This document shows, piece by piece, positions 1 through 5,379 of a DNA stretch of 5,482 nucleotides. The notes below the pieces were generated by a model that made no database searches, was not told the origin of the DNA, and saw nothing but the letters and a program-made list of their open reading frames with translations. Within the stretch, counting starts at the first letter, position 1, and every line of letters starts with the position of its first letter. Source of the stretch: JBEKYH01 sp049511115 (GTDB lineage: Bacteria > Planctomycetota > Phycisphaerae > Tepidisphaerales > Tepidisphaeraceae); NCBI GenBank assembly GCA_049511115.1, contig JBEKYH010000362.1:1-5482 (forward strand), given 5' to 3'. Both the position numbers and the translations under genes were made by a program.

Positions 1-770
1 ATGACTTCGCCGCTGGTCGTTTTATCGGGCGTATCGGCAAAGGATACATCCAGTTTATCATGCAATTTCAGCTTGGCGGCCTGGCTCGCCGGACTGTGGA
101 ACTCCACCCACAGGGGATTGTTGCTGACAATATAAACGGCCCCGTCCTTGGCCGTATTGGCGTTGACCGCTTCGCCCGCGAACAAGCCGACCTTTTCGAC
201 CACCCCGTCGATCGGGCTCAGCAGGGTCATGTGCTGCACCTTGTCCTGCTGGCGAACATATTCCAGTTGCCGCTGCTGGTGTGTTTCATTGGCTTGCTGC
301 AATTTGGCCTTGGCGACATCCAGGTCCAGTTGCGCGTCGATCATCTCGCGCTGGGAATAACCACCGGCTTTACCCACTAGATCGGCATACATTTTGACCA
401 CTTGCGTCTTGGCGTCGATGGTCACCTGGGCTTCTTGAACTTCACCCGTCGCCTCGGCGGCGGCTTTGAGGATAGCCATATAGTCCAGGGCTTCGTCCTG
501 GTCTTCGGTCATCAGGACATCGCCCGCCTTGACCATATCTCCAGGTTTCACCTTCACTTCCTTGATAATGTCGCTGCCGTCGGAGTTGGCCTCGAAAGTA
601 ACGCGATGCTCCTCGGACGGCATGCCGATCCCGTCGGCGATGTGGCTGTCCGTCAGTACCGTAGAATCGCTTCCTGGCGCGGTCTGGGCCGCCACAACGG
701 CAATGGTGGAAAGCGTTACAAACGAAGCGACGAGAACCGTCGCGCCAACGAAATATCGTCGCAAATTCAT
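1..770 (-). CDS. HlyD/RND-type periplasmic membrane fusion protein (efflux adaptor), 3' end cut by the window edge
   Basis: The minus-strand frame from the ATG at 768-770 stays open for 256 codons to the window edge, so the C-terminus is missing. Residues 5-28 form a positively charged start plus hydrophobic stretch ending VVAAQ, a Sec signal peptide or membrane anchor. Residues 67-93 (DIIKEVKVKPGDMVKAGDVL) are the first half of a lipoyl-like barrel-sandwich domain. Residues about 95-180 are rich in Ala, Gln, Glu and Lys and should form the alpha-helical hairpin. Residues 182-204 (LLSPIDGVVEKVGLFAGE) are the second lipoyl half, and the beta-barrel domain starts near 210. In this family the adaptor links an inner-membrane pump (RND, ABC or MFS) to an outer-membrane channel. 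No pump is visible, so the substrate is unknown. Such proteins usually run 300-420 residues, so roughly a quarter or more is lost. No strong Shine-Dalgarno site precedes the start. Family call is firm; transporter type is open. Confidence 0.88.
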   Translation of the reverse strand, partial: MNLRRYFVGATVLVASFVTLSTIAVVAAQTAPGSDSTVLTDSHIADGIGMPSEEHRVTFEANSDGSDIIKEVKVKPGDMVKAGDVLMTEDQDEALDYMAILKAAAEATGEVQEAQVTIDAKTQVVKMYADLVGKAGGYSQREMIDAQLDLDVAKAKLQQANETHQQRQLEYVRQQDKVQHMTLLSPIDGVVEKVGLFAGEAVNANTAKDGAVYIVSNNPLWVEFHSPASQAAKLKLHDKLDVSFADTPDKTTSGEV

Positions 771-814
771 ATTGTTAAGTTCCAATTAGCTCTTTCAAAC
801 CCCGGAGATCATCC

Positions 815-843
815 TTTTTACGTTGGTCGGATGCGCCGGTCAA
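815..843 (-). promoter_or_regulatory. Candidate sigma70-type promoter for the membrane fusion protein gene
   Basis: On the minus strand TTGACC (838-843, five of six matches to TTGACA) is followed by exactly 17 bases and TAAAAA (815-820, four of six matches to TATAAT). Transcription would start near 808, leaving a leader of about 38 bases before the ATG at 770. The spacing is ideal but the -10 is weak, and the assignment rests on pattern matching alone. Confidence 0.35.
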
Positions 844-946
844 CCATAATCCGCCTTCACCCGCCTCTTTTTCGGCTATCCGTGCAACGCTCCGCCGGGA
901 TTATCCGCCGACATTACTTATCAGACCCACAGCTTTAGCTGCCTCC

Positions 947-981
947 TCCTCAGTCCTCAGTCCTCGGCCCTTGGTCCTTTG
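947..981. repeat. Degenerate 7-bp tandem repeat array
   Basis: Five units of 7 bases lie head to tail: two perfect copies of TCCTCAG (947-953 and 954-960), then TCCTCGG (961-967), a diverged CCCTTGG (968-974) and TCCTTTG (975-981). Read on the minus strand, the consensus is close to CTGAGGA/CCAAGGA. The array ends 2 bases from the metallopeptidase stop codon (984-986), so it would lie in that gene's 3' untranslated region. It is not in a coding frame. It resembles in style the short tandemly repeated repetitive (STRR) heptamers known from cyanobacteria, but its identity and copy number elsewhere in the genome are unknown. Confidence 0.6.
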
Positions 982-983
982 CT

Positions 984-1364
984 CTATCCGTAACCAAGCT
1001 TTTCCAGGTCTTCCTCGCTCATGCCAAAATGGTGGCCGATTTCATGGAGAACAGTAGTACGGACCTGCCGCACCAATTGTTCCTCATTGTGGCAGACCTG
1101 CTGGATCGACTCCTGAAAAATATAAATCACGTCCGGTAACGTGCCGGAATCTTCGACGCTCCGCTGTGTCCGCGGCCGGCCCCGATACAGGCCGAGCAAC
1201 AAATTGCCCGGCTCCAGATTCAAACCGGCCAGCTCTCGCGCCGTCGGCCGATCACGCACCTCAATCGGCACCTCCTCCAGGAAGTCTGCGAACTGCGCCG
1301 GCAATTCCTCCAGAGCAAGTTCCACCAACTCGGCGAATTTGCTTTTGCTCACGCGGTACGGCAC
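984..1364 (-). CDS. Small metallopeptidase family protein (zincin-like, PF06262/DUF1025 type)
   Basis: The 126-residue product has the zinc protease signature HEIGHHFGM at residues 107-115. H107 and H111 are the expected zinc ligands, E108 the general base, and G114 with E117 sits where a metzincin-like HExxHxxGxx(D/E) pattern would put a third ligand. The rest also suits this family: an N-terminal helix (KFAELVELALEELP), a VPIEVRDRP segment, LLGLYRGRP near 56-64, and a short C-terminal tail. Family members are usually about 110-140 residues, so it is full length. There is no signal peptide, so it is presumably cytoplasmic; physiological substrates of the family are poorly known. The GTG at 1362-1364 is the first usable start, since an in-frame stop lies 15 bases upstream of it. 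A second GTG at codon 5 is possible. There is no Shine-Dalgarno site. The gene diverges from sppA with a 17-bp gap and reads toward the fusion protein gene. Confidence 0.87.
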   Translation of the reverse strand: MPYRVSKSKFAELVELALEELPAQFADFLEEVPIEVRDRPTARELAGLNLEPGNLLLGLYRGRPRTQRSVEDSGTLPDVIYIFQESIQQVCHNEEQLVRQVRTTVLHEIGHHFGMSEEDLEKLGYG

Positions 1365-1377
1365 CGGTAGAATTCTA
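1345..1377. promoter_or_regulatory. Candidate bidirectional promoter with a shared symmetric -10 element
   Basis: The palindrome TAGAATTCTA (1368-1377) lies in the 17-bp gap between two divergent start codons. Read forward, TAGAAT (1368-1373) matches five of six bases of TATAAT, ends 8 bases before the sppA ATG, and has TTGCTC (1345-1350, only three of six matches to TTGACA) at a 17-base spacer. Read in reverse, TAGAAT (1377-1372) ends 7 bases before the metallopeptidase GTG but has no recognisable -35. At these distances both transcripts would start at or within a few bases of the start codon and be leaderless, in keeping with the lack of Shine-Dalgarno sites on both genes. Confidence 0.45.
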
Positions 1378-1381
1378 GCCT

Positions 1382-2398
1382 ATGAAATGGAATTCTCCCC
1401 TCCGCGCGTTGATATTACCGGGAACAAAACTCTTTTTTCCCTGTCTTCTCGCACTTCTTGCCTCCGGCTGCGGCATCCCCAGCTTTCTTGTCACTCCGGT
1501 GGAAAACAGCGGGGATTTGCAGGAAGTGCAGGTCCAGCCCGGCCAAGGCCTCTTTGCCGCCAAGGTGGCCATCATCCCCGTCGAAGGCGTCCTGGCCAAC
1601 GTGAAATCCGGCAGCTTCCTTGGCCCCAGCGAGAATCCGCTGAATCTTTTCACGCAGGAACTGGATAAAGCCGCCAACGATTCCTCGGTGAAGGCGGTCG
1701 TCCTGCGCGTCAATTCCCCCGGCGGCGCGGTCGGCACCAGCGACACGATGTACGACGAAGTCCTCAAATTCCGCAAGAAAACCGGCAAGCCAGTGATCGC
1801 CTCGGCTCAGGAAGTCGATGCCAGCGGGGCCTATTATGTCTCCTGCGCCTGCGACAAAATCGTGGTTCATCCGGCGGGAATCATGGGCAGCATCGGCGTC
1901 ATCTTCGAAGATTTCGACGTGGTCGGCACACTCAACATCCTGGGCATCAAACCGGAAGCCATCAAGAGCGCTCCCATGAAGGACATCGGCTCGCCCTTCA
2001 AGCACATGACCGATGACGAGCGCGCGGTGCTTCAGGGCCTGGTGGACAGCTATTTCGCGCGGTTCAAGGGAATCGTCTTCGCCAACCGCCCGTTTGATAA
2101 CCATGATGAACTGGACAAGATCGCCGACGGGCGCGTTTTCACCGGCGACGACGCCGTGAAACTGCATCTCGCCGACCAGGTCGGGCGGCTCGATGACGCG
2201 ATTGATCTGGCCCGGCAATTGGCCAAAACGCCAAACGCACAAGTCATCATGTACAAGCGATCGTATGACTTCGGCGGCTCGATCTATGCCGATACGGACG
2301 TTCCCTCGCCGCAGGCTCAATCGAATGTAACCACATTGCAACTGCCCAAGGAGGATTCTGTCCTTCCCGGCGGGTTCTATTATCTCTGGATGCCATGA
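1382..2398 (+). CDS. sppA: Signal peptide peptidase SppA, lipoprotein form (S49 Ser/Lys protease)
   Basis: SppA proteases degrade cleaved signal peptides and other membrane-associated peptides using a serine nucleophile and a lysine general base. The 338-residue product is the short, single-domain form, like Bacillus SppA and unlike the tandem-domain E. coli enzyme of about 600 residues. S148 in DASGAYYV is the likely nucleophile, K200 in APMKDIGSP the likely base, and NSPGG (111-115) the conserved loop near the oxyanion hole. The 52-residue Ser-Lys spacing fits short SppA enzymes. GSIGVI (169-174) is also typical. The N-terminus is a signal sequence ending in LLASGC with C30 as the lipidation site, so the enzyme should be lipid-anchored outside the inner membrane rather than held by a transmembrane helix. 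The ATG at 1382 is well fixed because an in-frame TAG sits 3 bases upstream. The stop codon overlaps the next gene's start as ATGA. After residue 285 the tail is not recognised. Confidence 0.92.
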   Translation: MKWNSPLRALILPGTKLFFPCLLALLASGCGIPSFLVTPVENSGDLQEVQVQPGQGLFAAKVAIIPVEGVLANVKSGSFLGPSENPLNLFTQELDKAANDSSVKAVVLRVNSPGGAVGTSDTMYDEVLKFRKKTGKPVIASAQEVDASGAYYVSCACDKIVVHPAGIMGSIGVIFEDFDVVGTLNILGIKPEAIKSAPMKDIGSPFKHMTDDERAVLQGLVDSYFARFKGIVFANRPFDNHDELDKIADGRVFTGDDAVKLHLADQVGRLDDAIDLARQLAKTPNAQVIMYKRSYDFGGSIYADTDVPSPQAQSNVTTLQLPKEDSVLPGGFYYLWMP

Positions 2399-3444
2399 TC
2401 CGCATTACCTGCACCCATTGCCGCCAGGTGTTGACCATCGACGATGGTTTCGCCGGCGGTGTCTGCCGCTGCCAGCACTGCGGCACCATCCAGACCGTGC
2501 CCGCCGCCGCGGGAAAAGCGCAAGGGCGCGGCGCCGCCCCGCAGGCAAAAACCCTCTATCGCGGCGCAACCCGCTCGGTGGATGAGCATGACGATCATCA
2601 CCACCACAGCGGATCAGGCCTGGATGAAATTGCCGAAATCGTCAGCAGCAGTGGATTGAGCGGCCACACGCGCCGGCTCTATCAGTCCGTCACCGGCAGC
2701 GGCATTCCGTCACCGGCCGCTCCGGAAAAAAAGCATTCGCATTCGCATACGCCGATGATTGTCGCCGGCGCCATCATTGTGTTGGCCATAATTGCCGCCA
2801 TCAGTTTCCATAAATCTCCGGCTTCCGGAACTGCCGCCCCCGGCCCGGCGCCCGCCCCCGCGCCTCAGCCGGCGGCACAAACTCCCCCCGCGCCCGCCAC
2901 GGCCCAGCCGACGTTTGCCGGAATTCCCCTGCAAGCCCAGGACACCGTCGTCTATCTCCTCGATGACGGGAGTTCGGCAAATGACATCCTGCCCGCCATG
3001 CAGGCCGCCGTTTATCAGTCCATCAAATCCCTCGGCACCGAACGTCGCTTCAAGGTTATTTTCTGGCGCGAAGGCAGCCCCACCTATCCGCCCGATGGCA
3101 CAAGTCTGGCGACGGCGGATGAAGAAGCCAAATGCGAGCAGGCACTGGCCGACGCCTACGGGCTTGGAAATACCCAGGTTGATCTCAGTCTGCGGATAGC
3201 CATGGAAACCCAGCCCGACGCGATTGTGATAATTACCGCCAAAGCCGCGCAGCTTTCCGACGATTTCGCCGACAACGTCCTCTCCATCCGCGGCGACTCG
3301 AAAGTGCGAATCTACACCATCGGCGTCAACGGCGACTCCACGACCGATCCCGGCAAACCCGGCATCCTCGCCGACATCGCCGCCAAAACCGACGGCCAAT
3401 TCCTCAGTATTTCTTCCGCCGACCTCAAGCGCCTGGTGCACTGA
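2395..3444 (+). CDS. Membrane protein with N-terminal zinc ribbon, His-rich segments and a degenerate VWA-like domain
   Basis: I do not recognise a named family, but the build of the 349 residues is clear. C6, C9, C26 and C29 form a CxxC...CxxC zinc ribbon (with an extra C24). Residues 63-71 (DEHDDHHHH) and 114-118 (HSHSH) are histidine-rich. Residues 120-138 form one membrane helix, with lysines just before it that favour the N-terminus inside. Residues 141-172 are a Pro/Ala linker. Residues about 183-349 resemble a von Willebrand A domain: a hydrophobic strand ending in DDGSS (190-194), helix, strand (FKVIFW), a threonine at 260, strand PDAIVIIT, strand KVRIYTIGVNG and a final ADIAAKTDGQF. 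The first metal-site motif is DxGxS rather than DxSxS, and the later aspartate site reads ITAK, so metal binding is doubtful. The VWA part would face the same compartment as the SppA lipoprotein. Its start overlaps the sppA stop by 4 bases and it has no Shine-Dalgarno site, which implies coupled translation. Role unknown; adaptor or partner of SppA is a guess. Confidence 0.85.
   Translation: MIRITCTHCRQVLTIDDGFAGGVCRCQHCGTIQTVPAAAGKAQGRGAAPQAKTLYRGATRSVDEHDDHHHHSGSGLDEIAEIVSSSGLSGHTRRLYQSVTGSGIPSPAAPEKKHSHSHTPMIVAGAIIVLAIIAAISFHKSPASGTAAPGPAPAPAPQPAAQTPPAPATAQPTFAGIPLQAQDTVVYLLDDGSSANDILPAMQAAVYQSIKSLGTERRFKVIFWREGSPTYPPDGTSLATADEEAKCEQALADAYGLGNTQVDLSLRIAMETQPDAIVIITAKAAQLSDDFADNVLSIRGDSKVRIYTIGVNGDSTTDPGKPGILADIAAKTDGQFLSISSADLKRLVH
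2686..2717 (+). repeat. 12-bp direct repeat inside the VWA-like protein gene
   Basis: TCCGTCACCGGC occurs at 2686-2697 and again at 2706-2717, 20 bases apart. The two copies are read in different frames (SVTG, then IPSPA), so the repeat is at DNA level and not a protein repeat. It sits in a flexible, low-complexity part of the protein just before the membrane helix. It may be a slippage or duplication remnant. Confidence 0.4.
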
Positions 3445-3463
3445 CAATGCCGTCGCCCGCCCC

Positions 3464-4462
3464 TCACCGCCCGGTCATCTGCTCCAGCTTCTCGGGATAG
3501 CGATTTCCCTGCACGGTGATCTTCGACGCCGCGCTCTCGATATCCCGGAGATCATCCGCCGTGAGCTTCACCGAGAGCGCGCCCAGGTTCTCATCCAGCC
3601 GATGCAACTTGGTTGTCCCAGGAATCGGCGCCATCCACGGCTTCTGCGCCAGCAGCCACGCCAGTGCGATCTGTGCCGGCGTGGCATTCTTCTGCTTGGC
3701 GATTTTCCCTAACAGGTCGATCATCGCCTGATTCGCTTTCAGCGCATCAGGCGTAAACCGCGGCAGCGTGCTGCGAAAGTCGGTCTTATCAAACGTCGCG
3801 CTCTCGTCGATCTTGCCGGTGAGAAAACCCTTGCCCAGCGGACTGTACGGCACCAGGCCGATGCCCAGTTCCTCAAGCGTCGGAATCACCTCCGCCTCCG
3901 GTTTTCGCCACCAGAGCGAATATTCGCTCTGCAGCGCCGCAACCGGCTGCACCGCGTGAGCACGCCGGATCGTCTGCACGCCCGCCTCGGACAGGCCAAA
4001 GTGCCTGACCTTCCCCTGCTGGATCAGTTCCTTCACGGCGCCGGCCACATCTTCAATCGGCACGTTCGGATCAACGCGATGCTGGTAATAGAGATCGATC
4101 ACGTTGGTCTTCAGCCGCTTGAGCGATCCTTCGCACGCCTTCTTGATATGCGCGGGCCGACTACTCAGCGGTGACGCCCCCGGCCGATTGTCGGGACCGC
4201 TCAGGTCAAACCCGAACTTAGTCGCAATGACCAATTTGTCCCGCATCGGCGCGAGCGCGTCCCCAACGAGTTCTTCGTTCGTGAATGGCCCGTACACCTC
4301 GGCGGTATCAAAAAACGTGACCCCGCGCTCCACGGCCGCGTGCAACAGCGTGGTCATCTCCTCCTTGTCCTTGGGTGGACCATAGGAAAAACTCATGCCC
4401 ATGCAGCCCAGGCCAAGCGCCGAAACTTCCAGACCGCTCTTTCCAAGTTTGCGTTTCTGCAT
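3464..4462 (-). CDS. Aldo/keto reductase (AKR13/YakC-like), NADPH-dependent oxidoreductase
   Basis: Aldo/keto reductases are cytoplasmic TIM-barrel enzymes that reduce aldehydes and ketones with NAD(P)H. The 332-residue product is full length. The catalytic tetrad is visible as D52 (FFDTAEVYG), Y57, K82 (ATKFGFD) and H128 (YYQHRVDP). The start MQKRKLGKSGLEVSALGLG and the GCMGMSFSYG segment (19-28) are characteristic of the AKR13-type group. Cofactor-binding parts are SEY (179-181), PYSPLGKGFLTG (205-216) and IPGTTKLHRLDEN (280-292). The GAAAGGA ribosome binding site upstream supports the ATG at 4460-4462. The gene lies 50 bases downstream of the SDR gene on the same strand and is probably the last gene of that operon. 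It ends tail to tail with the VWA-like protein gene, 19 bases apart, with no terminator hairpin between them. Substrate cannot be read from the sequence. Confidence 0.95.
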   Translation of the reverse strand: MQKRKLGKSGLEVSALGLGCMGMSFSYGPPKDKEEMTTLLHAAVERGVTFFDTAEVYGPFTNEELVGDALAPMRDKLVIATKFGFDLSGPDNRPGASPLSSRPAHIKKACEGSLKRLKTNVIDLYYQHRVDPNVPIEDVAGAVKELIQQGKVRHFGLSEAGVQTIRRAHAVQPVAALQSEYSLWWRKPEAEVIPTLEELGIGLVPYSPLGKGFLTGKIDESATFDKTDFRSTLPRFTPDALKANQAMIDLLGKIAKQKNATPAQIALAWLLAQKPWMAPIPGTTKLHRLDENLGALSVKLTADDLRDIESAASKITVQGNRYPEKLEQMTGR

Positions 4463-4468
4463 TTTTCA

Positions 4469-4475
4469 TCCTTTC
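4469..4475 (-). promoter_or_regulatory. Ribosome binding site of the aldo/keto reductase gene
   Basis: On the minus strand GAAAGGA ends 6 bases before the ATG at 4462, the usual Shine-Dalgarno position. It fixes the start codon and contrasts with the genes at 1-3444, which lack such a site. Confidence 0.75.
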
Positions 4476-4512
4476 AATTTATTCGATGTAAACATTCCAT
4501 GGTTGCGCGAGT

Positions 4513-5349
4513 TTAGAATTTGCCATCCGTGGACTTGGAAAGCTCCTCGTGCTGATTGATTTCCTGCAGCCGGGCCTCCAGAGCAGGCTTGACCACCGCG
4601 AGAGCGTCGCTACCCGCATAAAACTGTTTCGGCGGGTTCGCCATGCTAACGATCTTGACCAGGGCCTCGCCCAGCTTTTCCGGGTCGCCCTGCTGTGTCC
4701 CGTTGTAGGCCGACCACGTCTCCTTCGGTTTGCCGTCGGCGGCGTAGTCTTCGATTGCCCCGGCGGGCCATCTGACATTCCGGTCGTCCAGTAGATCCGT
4801 GCGGAAGAAGCCGGGCTCAACGAGCGTGATCTTGATGCCAAACTGCTCGACCTCGGCCGCTGCCGAGAGCGAAAGGCCCTCCACCGCGAACTTGGATGCG
4901 GCGTAGGCAGCGCAGTGCTTGAACCCGACCACACCCGCGACGGAGCTGATGTTGATGATTCGACCTGACCGCTGTTTACGCATCACCGGCAGAACAGCGC
5001 GCATCACGTGCACCACACCGTAGAAGTTCGTCGCGAGCTGGCTTTCCAGTTCGGGGACTGTCATCTCCTCGAAATTGCCCAGCAAGCTATACCCGGCATT
5101 GTTAACCGCAACGTCGATCCGGCCGAACCGGTTTACGACTTCCTCCACGGCGTCTTTCGCCTGTGCCTCGTCTGCAACGTCCAACCGCACAAACGCGAGA
5201 TTCGCGCTCGCAACGTCCCGGAGGGCATTGCGAACTTTGTCGAGATTTCTGCCGGTTGCTACAACGCGGTCGCCCGCTCGCACGGCGGCCCTGGCGATTC
5301 CAGCGCCGATACCACTACCGGCGCCGGTGATAAACCAGACCTTGCTCAT
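4513..5349 (-). CDS. Short-chain dehydrogenase/reductase (classical SDR), NAD(P)-dependent oxidoreductase
   Basis: Classical SDR enzymes interconvert alcohols and carbonyls with NAD(P)(H) in the cytoplasm. The 278-residue product shows the whole motif set in order: TGAGSGIG (8-15) for cofactor binding, ATGRN (31-35), where R34 suggests a preference for NADP(H), LDVAD (57-60 region) for the adenine pocket, NNAG (83-86), N108 (ATNFYG), the catalytic S136 (IINISSVAG), Y149 and K153 (YAASK), and VEPGFFRTD (177-185). All four catalytic residues are present, so it should be active. The C-terminal extension after 185, which sets substrate choice, is not recognised. GAAAGGA sits 8 bases before the ATG at 5347-5349. 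It lies 30 bases downstream of the cupin gene and 50 upstream of the aldo/keto reductase gene, all on one strand. An operon of linked carbonyl-metabolising enzymes is inferred; substrate unknown. Confidence 0.95.
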   Translation of the reverse strand: MSKVWFITGAGSGIGAGIARAAVRAGDRVVATGRNLDKVRNALRDVASANLAFVRLDVADEAQAKDAVEEVVNRFGRIDVAVNNAGYSLLGNFEEMTVPELESQLATNFYGVVHVMRAVLPVMRKQRSGRIINISSVAGVVGFKHCAAYAASKFAVEGLSLSAAAEVEQFGIKITLVEPGFFRTDLLDDRNVRWPAGAIEDYAADGKPKETWSAYNGTQQGDPEKLGEALVKIVSMANPPKQFYAGSDALAVVKPALEARLQEINQHEELSKSTDGKF

Positions 5350-5357
5350 GGTATATT

Positions 5358-5364
5358 TCCTTTC
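5358..5364 (-). promoter_or_regulatory. Ribosome binding site of the SDR gene
   Basis: On the minus strand GAAAGGA ends 8 bases before the ATG at 5349. The 8-base string TGAAAGGA is shared exactly with the aldo/keto reductase gene, which fits the two genes having been built or transferred as one unit. Confidence 0.72.
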
Positions 5365-5379
5365 ATTCGGGCACGAATT

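Larger units (their letters stand above)
771..983. other. Intergenic region between the metallopeptidase and the membrane fusion protein genes
   Basis: This 213-base gap separates two minus-strand genes. It holds a candidate promoter for the fusion protein gene (815-843), a heptamer tandem repeat next to the metallopeptidase stop codon (947-981), and a short inverted repeat CAGCTTTAGCTG around 930-941 with no T-run after it. TCCGCCG occurs twice, 13 bases apart (891-897 and 904-910). Plus-strand open frames here continue antisense through the fusion protein gene and show no protein-like composition. I see no RNA gene and no convincing terminator. Confidence 0.6.

Noticed and set aside
768..785. 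TTAACAAT next to the fusion protein ATG as a leaderless -10 element
   Set aside because: It touches the start codon, so transcription would begin inside the gene and lose the start.
402..938. Plus-strand open frame of 178 codons across the left end and intergenic gap
   Set aside because: It lies antisense to the membrane fusion protein over most of its length, has no recognisable domain, and runs on through non-coding DNA with a composition rich in Arg and His typical of shadow frames.
930..941. CAGCTTTAGCTG inverted repeat as a terminator for the metallopeptidase gene
   Set aside because: The stem is only 4-5 bp with a 2-4 base loop and no T-run follows on the minus strand.
1141..1668. Plus-strand open frame overlapping both the metallopeptidase and sppA
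   Set aside because: It is Arg/Ser/Pro-rich, antisense to one real gene and out of frame with the other.
1415..2341. Long minus-strand open frame opposite sppA (308 codons)
   Set aside because: It mirrors the sppA reading frame; the plus strand has unmistakable S49 motifs and a lipobox, and the reverse frame shows no family features.
2818..2930. GC-rich repetitive tract as a possible separate repeat element
   Set aside because: It encodes the in-frame Pro/Ala linker of the VWA-like protein, which explains the low complexity.
2710..3447. Minus-strand open frame of 245 codons opposite the VWA-like gene
   Set aside because: It is Gly/Arg-rich only because it is antisense to the Pro/Ala linker; no start signal or domain.
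4479..4934. Minus-strand frame overlapping the SDR 3' half
   Set aside because: It is an out-of-frame reading of the SDR gene, very rich in Ser and Arg, while the SDR frame carries all catalytic motifs.
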